Source of the DNA: Flavobacteriaceae bacterium
GTDB lineage: Bacteria; Bacteroidota; Bacteroidia; Flavobacteriales; Flavobacteriaceae
Direction of reading: 5' to 3'
DNA length: 42,509 nt
NCBI GenBank assembly: GCA_024743095.1
Contig: JANSXF010000038.1
Location: 1-42,509 of the forward strand
Made by a program: the position numbers and the translations under genes. A model generated the notes under the pieces. The model was not told the origin of the DNA, made no database searches, and saw nothing but the letters and a program-made list of their open reading frames with translations. Below are positions 1-7,594 of the stretch, in pieces (position 1 is the first letter of the stretch; every line of letters begins with the position of its first letter).

Positions 1-331
1 AATCGTAAACCTCCGTGATGGTTCCGACCGTTGAGCGCGGGGATTTTGACGTAGTCTTTTGCTCAATGGCGATTACCGGAGACAGACCATCTATTTTATC
101 CACATCAGGACGTTCCAAACCACCCAAAAATTGTCTGGCGTAGGCAGAAAAAGTTTCGATGTACCTGCGCTGGCCTTCTGCGTAGATGGTATCAAAGGCC
201 AGGGAGGATTTTCCGCTGCCGGAAAGCCCGGTGATCACCACCAGTTTTTCCCGCGGAATGGTAACATCTATATTTTTCAGATTATGGACCCTTGCGCCCT
301 TAATCTCAATATGTTCTTCGTAATTGATCAT
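1..331 (-). CDS. uvrA: UvrA excinuclease ABC subunit A (partial, N-terminus)
   Basis: This is the N-terminal 110 residues of UvrA, the damage-recognition ATPase of nucleotide excision repair; the rest lies beyond the left edge. The protein starts [20 protein letters not shown] and has the first Walker A motif GLSGSGKSS, followed by the ABC-type stretch [18 protein letters not shown] that is diagnostic of UvrA. The start at 331 is the natural one: the family begins just before the '[14 protein letters not shown]' block, and a TAnnTTTG promoter box lies about 17 bases upstream. It is transcribed away from the 441 gene. Identity is near certain; only length and the C-terminal zinc and second ATPase domains cannot be seen. 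Confidence 0.96.
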   Translation of the reverse strand, partial: MINYEEHIEIKGARVHNLKNIDVTIPREKLVVITGLSGSGKSSLAFDTIYAEGQRRYIETFSAYARQFLGGLERPDVDKIDGLSPVIAIEQKTTSKSPRSTVGTITEVYD

Positions 332-347
332 AAATCATAGCAAACCT

Positions 348-355
348 CAAATGTA
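348..355 (-). promoter_or_regulatory. Bacteroidota -7 box for uvrA
   Basis: On the minus strand the bases read TACATTTG, a full match to the Bacteroidota -7 consensus TAnnTTTG. It would place transcription start near 341 and give a leader of about 10 bases before the uvrA ATG at 331. No clear -33 TTG was found at the usual distance, so this rests on the -7 box alone. Confidence 0.45.
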
Positions 356-440
356 GCGATTTGGGATGTAAAAAGGAAGTGGCCCCCGGGTTTCGTTTTT
401 ATTAATCGATGGTTTATTTTTACCCTGAAGTCATATTAAA

Positions 441-977
441 ATGCAACTTATGAAATTACTGGGCATTGGCTCTAGGATAGACCACCCCGGATATGGGAAA
501 GGTGTGGTCACCAACGTATCATCCAAACATTATTGGGTGACTTTTTTGGAAAACGGACTTGAAACCATCGATTTGGATTCCGATTTTGAAGTGATTGAAG
601 GTGTAGAGGACGAGGTAGACAGCGTTAGCTTTTTTGATGTGGAACACTCCTTGGTGAAAATACTGGAGAAATGGAGCGACACGCACGAAAAAGTGGCGAT
701 GGCCGACAAGTGGAAAGGAGGTAAATTGGTTTTAGAACCCGGTGACGGAACGGCCAACAAGGATATGCCCATTGATACGTTCTTCCACAAAATCGTAATG
801 GTACGTGACCGTATCCGGGTAATGGAACAAAAGATAAACAGCAGTAAAAACTTGGACGACCAAGAAAAAGTGGACCTACAGCAGTATATTACACGCGTTT
901 ATGGCAGTTTGACCAGTTTTAATGTGCTGTTCAAGACCAAAAGCGACCATTTTGTAGGGGAGAAGGGTAAGGGATAA
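441..977 (+). CDS. Conserved hypothetical protein with KOW/Tudor-like N-terminus
   Basis: A 178-residue cytosolic protein with no signal peptide or membrane segment. The first 50 residues (GIGSRIDHPGYGKGVV, then VTFLENGLETIDL) look like the small SH3/Tudor-type barrel found at the ends of UvrD/PcrA-type helicases and MutS2, where it contacts nucleic acid or protein. The remainder is charged and mostly helical. I do not recognise a named family and assign no reaction. The start is ATG at 441; a second in-frame ATG at 450 gives MKLLGIGSRI and is equally plausible. Its stop codon abuts, without a spare base, the stop of the convergent DUF4130 gene. Being next to uvrA and a repair-like cassette is suggestive only. 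Confidence 0.75.
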   Translation: MQLMKLLGIGSRIDHPGYGKGVVTNVSSKHYWVTFLENGLETIDLDSDFEVIEGVEDEVDSVSFFDVEHSLVKILEKWSDTHEKVAMADKWKGGKLVLEPGDGTANKDMPIDTFFHKIVMVRDRIRVMEQKINSSKNLDDQEKVDLQQYITRVYGSLTSFNVLFKTKSDHFVGEKGKG

Positions 978-1754
978 TCAAACCGCTTCCTTCTTCTCGC
1001 TCAAATATTTCCAGTAGCGTTTCGGCACATGTTGCTTATGCAATTTAGGGTTGATGCGTGATGCAATATTGGTGCTTTTAAAATAATCGTTCCAAAGCGT
1101 CTGGTATTCATGTTCAGCTTCCGTAAACGCATCACTTTTTAGGGTTCTATTGTGGTGAATGTCTTTTAAGTCAAGGGATACCATCTCCACATGGTTCAAA
1201 TCGTAATAAATACCATACTTGCGCTTTACATCATAGATCAACCATTTTTGGTCTGCGTAGCGGTCGCGAAAATGTTTGGAAATCAATGGTAAAACATCGA
1301 AATCCGGTTCAATATTGGCAAAGTAAATCTCGTCCTTGGTCAATTGAAACCGAACAAAGGCCTCCATTCGATGTTTCTCGCGGCCCACTTTTTTGGCCAA
1401 TTGGGCAATGTAAAGTATCGTACTGTCCGAATAGTCCAAATGCTTACCATTTTTGATGCGCATCAATTTTTGAATATAGGTGTAGAGCATCATTTCAACA
1501 CCATCCTTTTCGCTCAAGAAAGCAAAATACACATTGGAAATGGCATTGTAGCTCTTGTTACGGATTCCGTTCCAAACCCGTTTTGCTTTTTCCACATTCG
1601 TAAAAACGGTTTCGATTTCAGAAAACAATCCGTTTTGGGATCGATTGTTTTTTTGGATGTCGGCCACTTTGATTTTCTCATCAAAGGTGACGAAGACGGA
1701 GGTCAGAAATCCATTAAAGCTTCCGTCATAAACTAAGGTTGTTGAAACATTCAT
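978..1754 (-). CDS. DUF4130 / TIGR03915-type probable DNA metabolism protein
   Basis: A 258-residue soluble protein of the DUF4130 family (TIGR03915, 'probable DNA metabolism protein'), whose biochemical role is unknown. It begins LVYDGSFNGFLTSVF, a signature opening of the family, and has conserved blocks such as HRMEAFVRFQ and the YGIYYDLN segment. In many bacteria this domain is fused to a uracil-DNA-glycosylase-family domain and the gene always travels with a radical SAM partner. Here the glycosylase part is absent and the radical SAM gene lies immediately upstream, five bases away, so the two are co-transcribed. No membrane segment or signal peptide is seen. It is the distal gene of the unit controlled by the operator array at 3032-3110. 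Confidence 0.85.
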   Translation of the reverse strand: MNVSTTLVYDGSFNGFLTSVFVTFDEKIKVADIQKNNRSQNGLFSEIETVFTNVEKAKRVWNGIRNKSYNAISNVYFAFLSEKDGVEMMLYTYIQKLMRIKNGKHLDYSDSTILYIAQLAKKVGREKHRMEAFVRFQLTKDEIYFANIEPDFDVLPLISKHFRDRYADQKWLIYDVKRKYGIYYDLNHVEMVSLDLKDIHHNRTLKSDAFTEAEHEYQTLWNDYFKSTNIASRINPKLHKQHVPKRYWKYLSEKKEAV

Positions 1755-1759
1755 ACTAT

Positions 1760-3028
1760 TTATTGTTGATTGAACAATGACAGCTGTGCACTGTATTGAT
1801 TCCGAAATTTCCCAGAGGAAGACTGCAGAATCATACCTTTAATTTTTTCCGCGTCCATATCGCGACGTTCCCATAGCCGGGAATCGCAGACCATAAAATA
1901 TTGGGCACGGTTGAGGGCCACCCCGATTTTTTTTAGATGGTCCCAGTTCAATTTTCTAAATTTTCTTGCTTTTAAAATTTTATGCACCGATTGCATTCCT
2001 ATTCCCGGTATTCGGGCCAACAGGCGTTTATCGGCGGCATTCACATCCACAGGGAAATGATGTAGGTTTCTTAAGGCCCATGAGAGTTTGGGGTCCACGT
2101 CCATATCCAGATTGGGATGTTGGTTGTTCAGAAGCTCCCCAACGGAAAAATCATAAAAACGCAACAGCCAATCGGTCTGATACAATCTGTTTTCGCGCAA
2201 CATGGGGACTTGGGAGCCAATGGCTGGTAAACGGGAATCGTGGGTCACCGGCACGTAACCGGAGTAATACACCCGTTTCATGTTGAATGTTTTGTAATAA
2301 TAGGTCGCCGAATACATAATATCCTTATCCGACTCGCCGGACGCCCCGACAATCATTTGAGTGCTTTGACCCGCAGGGGCGTATTTGGGCGTGCTTTTTA
2401 TTATTTTTTGCTCTGCGCTATACCGTATGATTTCATTTTTCACCTTTTCCATAGGTTTGGTGAAGTCCTCATGTTTTTTGTCCGGTGCCAATAATTTTAA
2501 ACCTGAAACGGTCGGCACCTCTATGTTGACGGAAAGTCGATCGGCGTAAAGGCCAGCTTCGTACATTAATTCATCGCTTGCACCTGGGATAGACTTTAAA
2601 TGGATGTACCCATTAAAGTTTTCTTCTTCACGAAGTTTTTTGGCAACGGCCACCAAACGTTCCATGGTATGATCCGGGCTTTTGAATATTCCAGAACTCA
2701 GGAAAAGTCCTTCAATATAGTTTCTACGGTAAAAATTGATAGTCAGGTCTACCACTTCTTGTACCTTGAAGGCAGCCCTTGGGACATCGTTGCTTTTTCG
2801 CGTTACACAATAGGCACAATCAAAAATACAATGATTGGTCAACAAAATTTTTAATAGGGAAACGCATCGGCCATCCGCTGTATAGGTATGGCAAATCCCC
2901 ATTTTGGAAGCATTGCCCAAACCTTTTTTTTGGTTCGATCTGTCGCTACCACTACTGGCGCAGGAGACATCGTATTTAGCGGCATCGGCCAATATGTTCA
3001 GTTTTTCTCGTATCCTATCAAAATTCAT
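1760..3028 (-). CDS. Radical SAM protein, putative DNA modification/repair (TIGR03916 type)
   Basis: A 422-residue radical SAM enzyme of the type annotated 'putative DNA modification/repair protein'; substrate unknown. The SAM/[4Fe-4S] motif CxxxCxxC is CIFDCAYC (Cys67, Cys71, Cys74); Cys23, Cys46 and Cys55 lie just before it and could serve another cluster. A helix-hairpin-helix DNA-binding element, LLARIPGIGMQSVHKIL, sits at about 336-352. The protein ends QLSLFNQQ; QLSLF (residues 415-419) matches the consensus beta-clamp-binding pentapeptide QL[S/D]LF. I chose ATG 3028 (MNFDRIREKL) over the ATG at 3046, because the latter lies inside the first operator and leaves almost no leader. It overlaps nothing and precedes the DUF4130 gene by five bases. 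Confidence 0.9.
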   Translation of the reverse strand: MNFDRIREKLNILADAAKYDVSCASSGSDRSNQKKGLGNASKMGICHTYTADGRCVSLLKILLTNHCIFDCAYCVTRKSNDVPRAAFKVQEVVDLTINFYRRNYIEGLFLSSGIFKSPDHTMERLVAVAKKLREEENFNGYIHLKSIPGASDELMYEAGLYADRLSVNIEVPTVSGLKLLAPDKKHEDFTKPMEKVKNEIIRYSAEQKIIKSTPKYAPAGQSTQMIVGASGESDKDIMYSATYYYKTFNMKRVYYSGYVPVTHDSRLPAIGSQVPMLRENRLYQTDWLLRFYDFSVGELLNNQHPNLDMDVDPKLSWALRNLHHFPVDVNAADKRLLARIPGIGMQSVHKILKARKFRKLNWDHLKKIGVALNRAQYFMVCDSRLWERRDMDAEKIKGMILQSSSGKFRNQYSAQLSLFNQQ

Positions 3029-3031
3029 AAT

Positions 3032-3110
3032 TTGGAAATATTCCAATCAAAAATATGGAAATAATCCAAACAATGGAAATATTCCATAAAAGTTTTTGGA
3101 AATATTCCAA
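3032..3110. promoter_or_regulatory. Four-site operator array between the divergent repressor and radical SAM genes
   Basis: Four copies of a 15-base near-palindrome lie at 3032-3046 (TTGGAAATATTCCAA), 3055-3069 (ATGGAAATAATCCAA), 3073-3087 (ATGGAAATATTCCAT) and 3096-3110 (TTGGAAATATTCCAA). Each has six-base arms around ATA. Centres are 23, 18 and 23 bases apart, so the array itself is symmetric. Sites 1 and 2 flank the -7 box of the radical SAM gene, and site 4 contains the probable -33 and spacer of the repressor gene. The natural ligand is the S24 repressor encoded next door, giving autoregulation and control of the radical SAM unit; that assignment is inference. Confidence 0.85.
3048..3055 (-). 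promoter_or_regulatory. -7 box for the radical SAM-DUF4130 unit
   Basis: The minus strand reads TATTTTTG, a full TAnnTTTG match, wedged between operators 1 and 2. Transcription would start near 3041, inside operator 1, with a leader of about 13 bases to the ATG at 3028. The -33 element is weak: CAA complements occur only at about 15 bases. Confidence 0.5.
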
Positions 3111-3124
3111 AACACTTATATTTG
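3095..3124 (+). promoter_or_regulatory. Promoter of the S24 repressor gene (TTTG-N18-TATATTTG)
   Basis: TTTG at 3095-3098 and TATATTTG at 3117-3124 are separated by 18 bases, a good fit to the Bacteroidota -33/-7 pattern. Operator 4 (3096-3110) covers the -33 and most of the spacer, so a bound repressor would block RNA polymerase. Transcription start is expected near 3130, leaving a leader of about 45 bases that contains a hairpin at 3134-3160. Confidence 0.6.
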
Positions 3125-3133
3125 GATATGGAT

Positions 3134-3160
3134 TGTCATCTCGAGATACTCGACCTGACA
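3134..3160. repeat. REP-like hairpin in the repressor leader
   Basis: TGTCATCTCG (3134-3143) pairs with CGACCTGACA (3151-3160), eight of ten positions, around a seven-base loop. The twelve bases CTCGACCTGACA (3149-3160) recur exactly at 28751-28762 in another intergenic hairpin, pointing to a dispersed repeat family. It lies in the untranslated leader of the repressor gene. Confidence 0.5.
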
Positions 3161-3174
3161 CTATCAACAGGAAG

Positions 3175-3930
3175 ATGGAAAATGAAATAACCTTAAAACG
3201 ATTTACCGATTTACGGAGGGAACTTGGGTTTACCCAAACTGAATTTGCCAATTTGCTCGGTGTTAAGAACACCACAGCGGATATAGAGCGAGGGAGGACC
3301 AAACTTTCGGGGAAAGTGGTGACCGAACTTTTGAAACAATTTAAAATCAACCCTCTTTGGTTGTTTGGAGAAAGTGACCAGAAACACCTGGAGACCTCTA
3401 AGATCAGCGTGATTCCAAAAGTGGTAACGATTGATAATTCCGATAATGACAATATGGTGATGGTCAATGCCAAAGCGGCGGCAGGGTACCCCCAGAATAT
3501 TTCCGACACGAGTTGGTACAGACAGTTGCCCGCTTTTGATATGCCCATTCCAGAGTTTAGAAATGCTACCTATCGCGGTTTTCAGGTAGAAGGGGACAGT
3601 ATGTTGCCGAACCTAAGACCTAATGACTGGGTCCTGGCCCGCGCCATCGAACATATCGATTATGTGAGCCCCAATAAAATGTATGTGGTGGTTCTTCAGG
3701 ACTCTGTTATGGTAAAGAAAATCGAGCGAAAGCCAAATTCCAACAATATTACCTTGGTTTCCTTGAACGAGACGTATCCGCCGTATGAAATCAAACCTTT
3801 TCAGATTCAAGAGATTTGGGAAGTGAGCAGTAAATTGACGTTTAATGTGGACGCCACAACGGAAACTGGACTTTTAAAGCAGTTACAGGAATCGATGGAG
3901 GAGCTGAAAAAACAAATTGCCAAAAATTGA
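3175..3930 (+). CDS. LexA-like repressor: phage-type HTH plus S24 autopeptidase domain
   Basis: A 251-residue repressor. Residues 8-60 form a CI/XRE-type helix-turn-helix (LRRELGFTQTEFANLLGV). Residues about 95-225 are an S24 peptidase: cleavage site Ala103-Gly104 (AAAGYP), nucleophile Ser142 (VEGDSM) and general base Lys181 (VMVKKIE), all in LexA order and spacing. The end, 228-251, is a short coiled coil that may aid dimerisation. An in-frame ATG at 3055 exists, but it lies within the operator array and upstream of the promoter, so I chose ATG 3175 (MENEITLKRF). By family analogy, RecA-ssDNA would trigger self-cleavage and derepress both transcription units. It ends one base before the convergent SMP-30-like gene ends. 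Canonical LexA has a winged-helix instead, so this is a functional analogue, or domesticated phage repressor. Confidence 0.92.
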   Translation: MENEITLKRFTDLRRELGFTQTEFANLLGVKNTTADIERGRTKLSGKVVTELLKQFKINPLWLFGESDQKHLETSKISVIPKVVTIDNSDNDNMVMVNAKAAAGYPQNISDTSWYRQLPAFDMPIPEFRNATYRGFQVEGDSMLPNLRPNDWVLARAIEHIDYVSPNKMYVVVLQDSVMVKKIERKPNSNNITLVSLNETYPPYEIKPFQIQEIWEVSSKLTFNVDATTETGLLKQLQESMEELKKQIAKN

Positions 3931-3931
3931 T

Positions 3932-4930
3932 TTATTCAAAGCCAAGCCCTTTGGTTTTGGTCTGAATTCGCAAGAGGTAGCTATGCGCCGTCATGTAGAA
4001 GACGGAACCATCTTCGCCCCAACCACAATTGGCCGTAAGCTGACCCGTTTCTATTCTTCCCAATAATTTTCCTTCCGCGTCAATGACAAGCACGCCACTT
4101 GGTCCTGTTGAGAAAATGGTACCATCATTTGCAATTTTGAGACCGTCCATAGAGCCTTTTAAACCCGTTTTGGACAAGTCGGAAGCATCAAAAAAGATCT
4201 TGCCCTTATCCAATGAACCATCTTCCTGAATGGCATATGTCATAATATAGGGTTCGATACCATCGGACTGATTTACGTACAGTATTTTTTCGTCCGGGGA
4301 TAGGGCTATGCCGTTAGGTCTTTTGAGGTCGGAAATTACCATCTCAACATTTCCATCCGTATCGATTTTATAAACGCCGAAGGCATCAATTTCCCTTGAA
4401 TCGGAATCGTGTTGTTCGGGCAGACCATACGGAGGATCGGTAAAATAATAAACGCCTTTGGAGGTCTGTACGATATCGTTTGGGCTATTGAACCGCTTAC
4501 CTTGCCATGTATCTGCAATGGTGACTTTGCCGCCATTTGCCAATGGCATTTTGGAAATCCTACGGTCACCGTGTTCGCAGAAAACCAGTTCTCCTTGATT
4601 GTTTATGATCAGACCGTTGCTTCCTGGTTCACGACTGTAAGGAGGAATGCCCGTATAACCGGATGGTTTTAGAAATTCGGAAATACCTTCCGTTTCATTC
4701 CATTTAAAAATGGTGTTTTGGGGAACATCGGAAAAAAGAAGAAACCCACCTTCTTTCACCCAGACAGGACCTTCGGCCCAAATGAAACCCTCGGCAAGCA
4801 CTTCAATTTTAGCATTTTCATCGATGTAGTCATAAAAAGCATCGTCCAAAGCAACCAATTTGCCCGTGGTTTTATTTTGACCAAAGCAACCGATGGTATG
4901 GACAAGCAGTAAAAAGATTAAGTTTTTCAT
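3932..4930 (-). CDS. SMP-30/gluconolactonase/LRE-family secreted protein
   Basis: A 332-residue beta-propeller of the SMP-30/gluconolaconase family, which includes lactonases acting on sugar lactones. Motifs include FIWAEGPVW, NSPNDIVQ, YFTDPPYGLP and RPNGIALSPDEKILYVNQS, which carry the metal ligands and propeller blades in this family. The N-terminus (MKNLIFLLLVHTIGCFGQ) is an export signal; the Cys at 15 could be a lipobox, but the residue three before it is unusual, so cleavage after CFG is also possible. It would act in the periplasm or on the surface. It is the last gene of a minus-strand run after the ATP-grasp gene (gap 47 bases). Exact substrate cannot be told from sequence. Confidence 0.88.
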   Translation of the reverse strand: MKNLIFLLLVHTIGCFGQNKTTGKLVALDDAFYDYIDENAKIEVLAEGFIWAEGPVWVKEGGFLLFSDVPQNTIFKWNETEGISEFLKPSGYTGIPPYSREPGSNGLIINNQGELVFCEHGDRRISKMPLANGGKVTIADTWQGKRFNSPNDIVQTSKGVYYFTDPPYGLPEQHDSDSREIDAFGVYKIDTDGNVEMVISDLKRPNGIALSPDEKILYVNQSDGIEPYIMTYAIQEDGSLDKGKIFFDASDLSKTGLKGSMDGLKIANDGTIFSTGPSGVLVIDAEGKLLGRIETGQLTANCGWGEDGSVFYMTAHSYLLRIQTKTKGLGFE

Positions 4931-4977
4931 TTTTAATCATTTAGGTAAATGTAAAACATCTCTATACGAAGATGTTT

Positions 4978-5898
4978 CTATTTTTTGAATAGATGTTCCT
5001 TAATTCCAATGGCCAAAGTGTCCGCAGCTTTTGGGTTGAGTCTAAACCATAGTTCGGGCTCAAAAATTTCCAGTTCGGCCAAAGCCCATTTGCCTTCATT
5101 GTCCTTAAATATATCGACCCTTGCGTACATGGGGAGCTCGGGGGCGGCAAACACAACACTTTTGGCAAAAGCGATTTGCCTTGCACTCGGAGAATAGGGC
5201 TGCACTGTACCGCCAAAATCATCTTGCACCCTAAAATCACCTGTTTTCGCAATTTTTAAAACTGCGTGGGTGAACTCTCCTTTAAAAAGCATCATGGAGA
5301 TTTCCCCTTCGGATACGATGTGGTGTTGAAATTCTTGAAGCATCATTGCTTCCTCCTTAACCAATTGGGTAAAGATGGCTTCGTGGTCTGCAACCGTATT
5401 ATCGTCAATTTTATAGGTGTGCCTTGCAGCTCCCGATACACAGGGTTTGAGGATATATTCGTTTGCGGAAAAACCGTGCTTCGATTTCGAAATTTCTATT
5501 GTTTCTGCAAGTGTAGGTGTGGCACCTTGTTCGACAAATACCGTTTTTGGAATATTAACACCGGCAATCGACAAACCCTTTAAATAATGTTTGTCGATGT
5601 TCCAATAAATGAGCTTTTTGGAGTTGATGAACTTGGTTTGCTGTGAGGTTTTATCCAACCAAATTGAAAACTCGACATATCTATCAAAATAGTCCCAAGT
5701 GGTTCTGAATAGGGCATATTTGGTGCTCGACCAGTCAAAATTGGAATCGTCCCAAGCTTTTCGGACTACTTTTAGCCCTTGATTCTGTATGGCTTCCAAA
5801 ACCAATCGGTCTTCTTGGAGCACATTTTTAATATAAGGTGTTTTCTTTACCGGGGCCACATAACGGTGGTCCGTTAGAACTACTACGTCAAATTTCAT
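4978..5898 (-). CDS. ATP-grasp domain protein (RimK/glutathione-synthetase-like ligase)
   Basis: A 306-residue cytosolic protein resembling ATP-grasp carboxylate-amine ligases of the RimK/GshB/DcsG group. Visible pieces are the nucleotide-binding ILKPCVSGAARHTY, the LQEFQ hinge, SMMLFKGEFTHAV, RVQDDFGGTVQ, and the metal-binding RVDIF and ELEIFEPELWFRLNP. These enzymes activate a carboxylate as acyl-phosphate and couple it to an amine or thiol. The acceptor and donor here are unknown. It starts ten bases downstream of the gamma-glutamyltransferase gene, so the two are likely in one operon, which hints at a small peptide or gamma-glutamyl compound. A true glutathione synthetase would be closer in motif detail. 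Confidence 0.82.
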   Translation of the reverse strand: MKFDVVVLTDHRYVAPVKKTPYIKNVLQEDRLVLEAIQNQGLKVVRKAWDDSNFDWSSTKYALFRTTWDYFDRYVEFSIWLDKTSQQTKFINSKKLIYWNIDKHYLKGLSIAGVNIPKTVFVEQGATPTLAETIEISKSKHGFSANEYILKPCVSGAARHTYKIDDNTVADHEAIFTQLVKEEAMMLQEFQHHIVSEGEISMMLFKGEFTHAVLKIAKTGDFRVQDDFGGTVQPYSPSARQIAFAKSVVFAAPELPMYARVDIFKDNEGKWALAELEIFEPELWFRLNPKAADTLAIGIKEHLFKK

Positions 5899-5908
5899 TC
5901 AATAAGGG

Positions 5909-7594
5909 TTAATAGCCAATAGCGGTATCATCACCACGTTTATCCGCTCCTCCCTCTAAATTGCCATTGGGAAGCACGCGGATAGCATCTACTTTTCCGA
6001 TGATGGGCGTACGTTCTTCGTTGATGATGTAACCTTTGCTCTTTAGTTCTTCAATCAGTTCTTTGGAAAAACCTTCCGGTTCAAAAATGACCATATCGGG
6101 CAACCATTGGTGATGAAAACGTGGCGCATTAACAGCTTCTTGCATGCTCAAATTAAATTCATGCACATTTAGGATAGTTTGCGCTACGGCAGTGATAATG
6201 GTTGAACCTCCCGGTGTTCCCACGACCATGTAAAGTTTACCGTTTTTTTCAACAATGGTGGGTGTCATGCTGCTTAACATACGTTTCTCGGGTTGAATGC
6301 TATTTGCTTCGGCTCCAATGAGGCCAAACATATTGGGAACTCCCGGTTTGGCACTAAAATCGTCCATTTCATTGTTCAGAAAGATGCCCAACTCCTCGCA
6401 GAATAATTTGGAACCGTATCCCCCATTTAATGTAGATGTTACAGAAACAGCATTGCCTTCTGCGTCAACAATGGAGAAATGGGTGGTCTGATCACTTTCA
6501 ATAATTTCAACTTCGCCATGGCTTACTTCCGATGACAGCGTTGCTTTATCAAATGAGAAATTCTCCATTCTATCCTGAAGGTAATCATCACTCAAAAGAA
6601 CACTATATGGTATATCAACAAAATCGGGATCTCCCAAGTAAAAGTTTCTATCGGCATAGGCCCTTCGGGATGCTTCGGTAAACAACTGGATGGTTTTGGC
6701 GGAGTTATGTCCGAAATCAGAAACATTGTAGGGCTCCATCATTTTAAATATCTGATTGATGGTCACACCGCCACTACTTGGTGGGCTCATGGAAATAATT
6801 TTAACATCCTTATAACCGAAAACAATGGGATCTCGCCAAACCGCCTCGTATTTTGCCAAGTCTTCTTCGGTGATCAGACCACCTTTTTCTTGGACAAATG
6901 CGGCGAGTTTTTGGGCAATATCGCCTTTATAGAAACCATCTCGACCTTCTTCCATTATTTTTCGAAGGGTTTTGGCGTAGTTGGGATATTTTATGGTATC
7001 GCCTGCTGTAAATGGTCCTGCAAATTTGGTGCTGTCACCGTTGGCCTCGATAAATCGTTCACGGGTTCCTTTCAGTCTATTGGCTTGGTTCTCGGTAACT
7101 ACCACGCCCTTATTGGCAAGTGCAATAATAGGCTCAATTATCTCATTCAGAGGAAGTTTTCCAAATTTTTTATGGACTTCCAACACTCCTGCTACCGTGC
7201 CGGGAACTCCAACTGCCGTTCCTCCAGATGTGCTCAAACCGGGAATAACATTGCCCAATGAGTCCAAATACATGTCCTTATGGGCCGACAGAGGGGCTTT
7301 TTCGCGATAATCGATACCTCCGACCTCGCCATTGCTCTTGCGGTACACCATAAATCCACCACCGCCAACGCTTCCTGCAAATGGATAGGCGATAACCAAG
7401 GTAAGCTCGGTAGCCACCATGGCGTCGAAGGCATTTCCGCCCTTTTTCATAATGTCCACCGCCAGTTGTGAAGCTTCTTGACGGGCAGAGACCACCATGG
7501 CACTTTCGGCAACCAATCCGGTAGGTTCCGCTGGCTGTTGCTTACAATTTATAAAAAAGATAAGGGATGGGAGGAGGAGTATCAGTCTTCGCAT
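5909..7594 (-). CDS. ggt: Gamma-glutamyltransferase (glutathione hydrolase)
   Basis: A 561-residue gamma-glutamyltransferase precursor that transfers or hydrolyses the gamma-glutamyl group of glutathione and similar peptides. The catalytic Thr is Thr370 in SDQTTHFSIVD, where the proenzyme cuts itself into large and small subunits. The oxyanion and substrate-binding part is STLNGGYGSKL, and the ending GTPGGSTII is also typical. The N-terminus (MRRLILLLPSLIFFINC) reads as a lipoprotein signal with Cys17, so the enzyme is likely anchored in the periplasm. Its start overlaps the end of the ACP phosphodiesterase gene by 13 bases and it precedes the ATP-grasp gene by ten, indicating coupled expression. 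Length is normal for the family. Confidence 0.95.
   Translation of the reverse strand: MRRLILLLPSLIFFINCKQQPAEPTGLVAESAMVVSARQEASQLAVDIMKKGGNAFDAMVATELTLVIAYPFAGSVGGGGFMVYRKSNGEVGGIDYREKAPLSAHKDMYLDSLGNVIPGLSTSGGTAVGVPGTVAGVLEVHKKFGKLPLNEIIEPIIALANKGVVVTENQANRLKGTRERFIEANGDSTKFAGPFTAGDTIKYPNYAKTLRKIMEEGRDGFYKGDIAQKLAAFVQEKGGLITEEDLAKYEAVWRDPIVFGYKDVKIISMSPPSSGGVTINQIFKMMEPYNVSDFGHNSAKTIQLFTEASRRAYADRNFYLGDPDFVDIPYSVLLSDDYLQDRMENFSFDKATLSSEVSHGEVEIIESDQTTHFSIVDAEGNAVSVTSTLNGGYGSKLFCEELGIFLNNEMDDFSAKPGVPNMFGLIGAEANSIQPEKRMLSSMTPTIVEKNGKLYMVVGTPGGSTIITAVAQTILNVHEFNLSMQEAVNAPRFHHQWLPDMVIFEPEGFSKELIEELKSKGYIINEERTPIIGKVDAIRVLPNGNLEGGADKRGDDTAIGY

Noticed and set aside
3055..3174. Longer N-terminus (40 residues) for the S24 repressor from ATG 3055
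   Set aside because: It would translate the operator array and lie upstream of the predicted promoter start near 3130; HTH alignment begins after ATG 3175.
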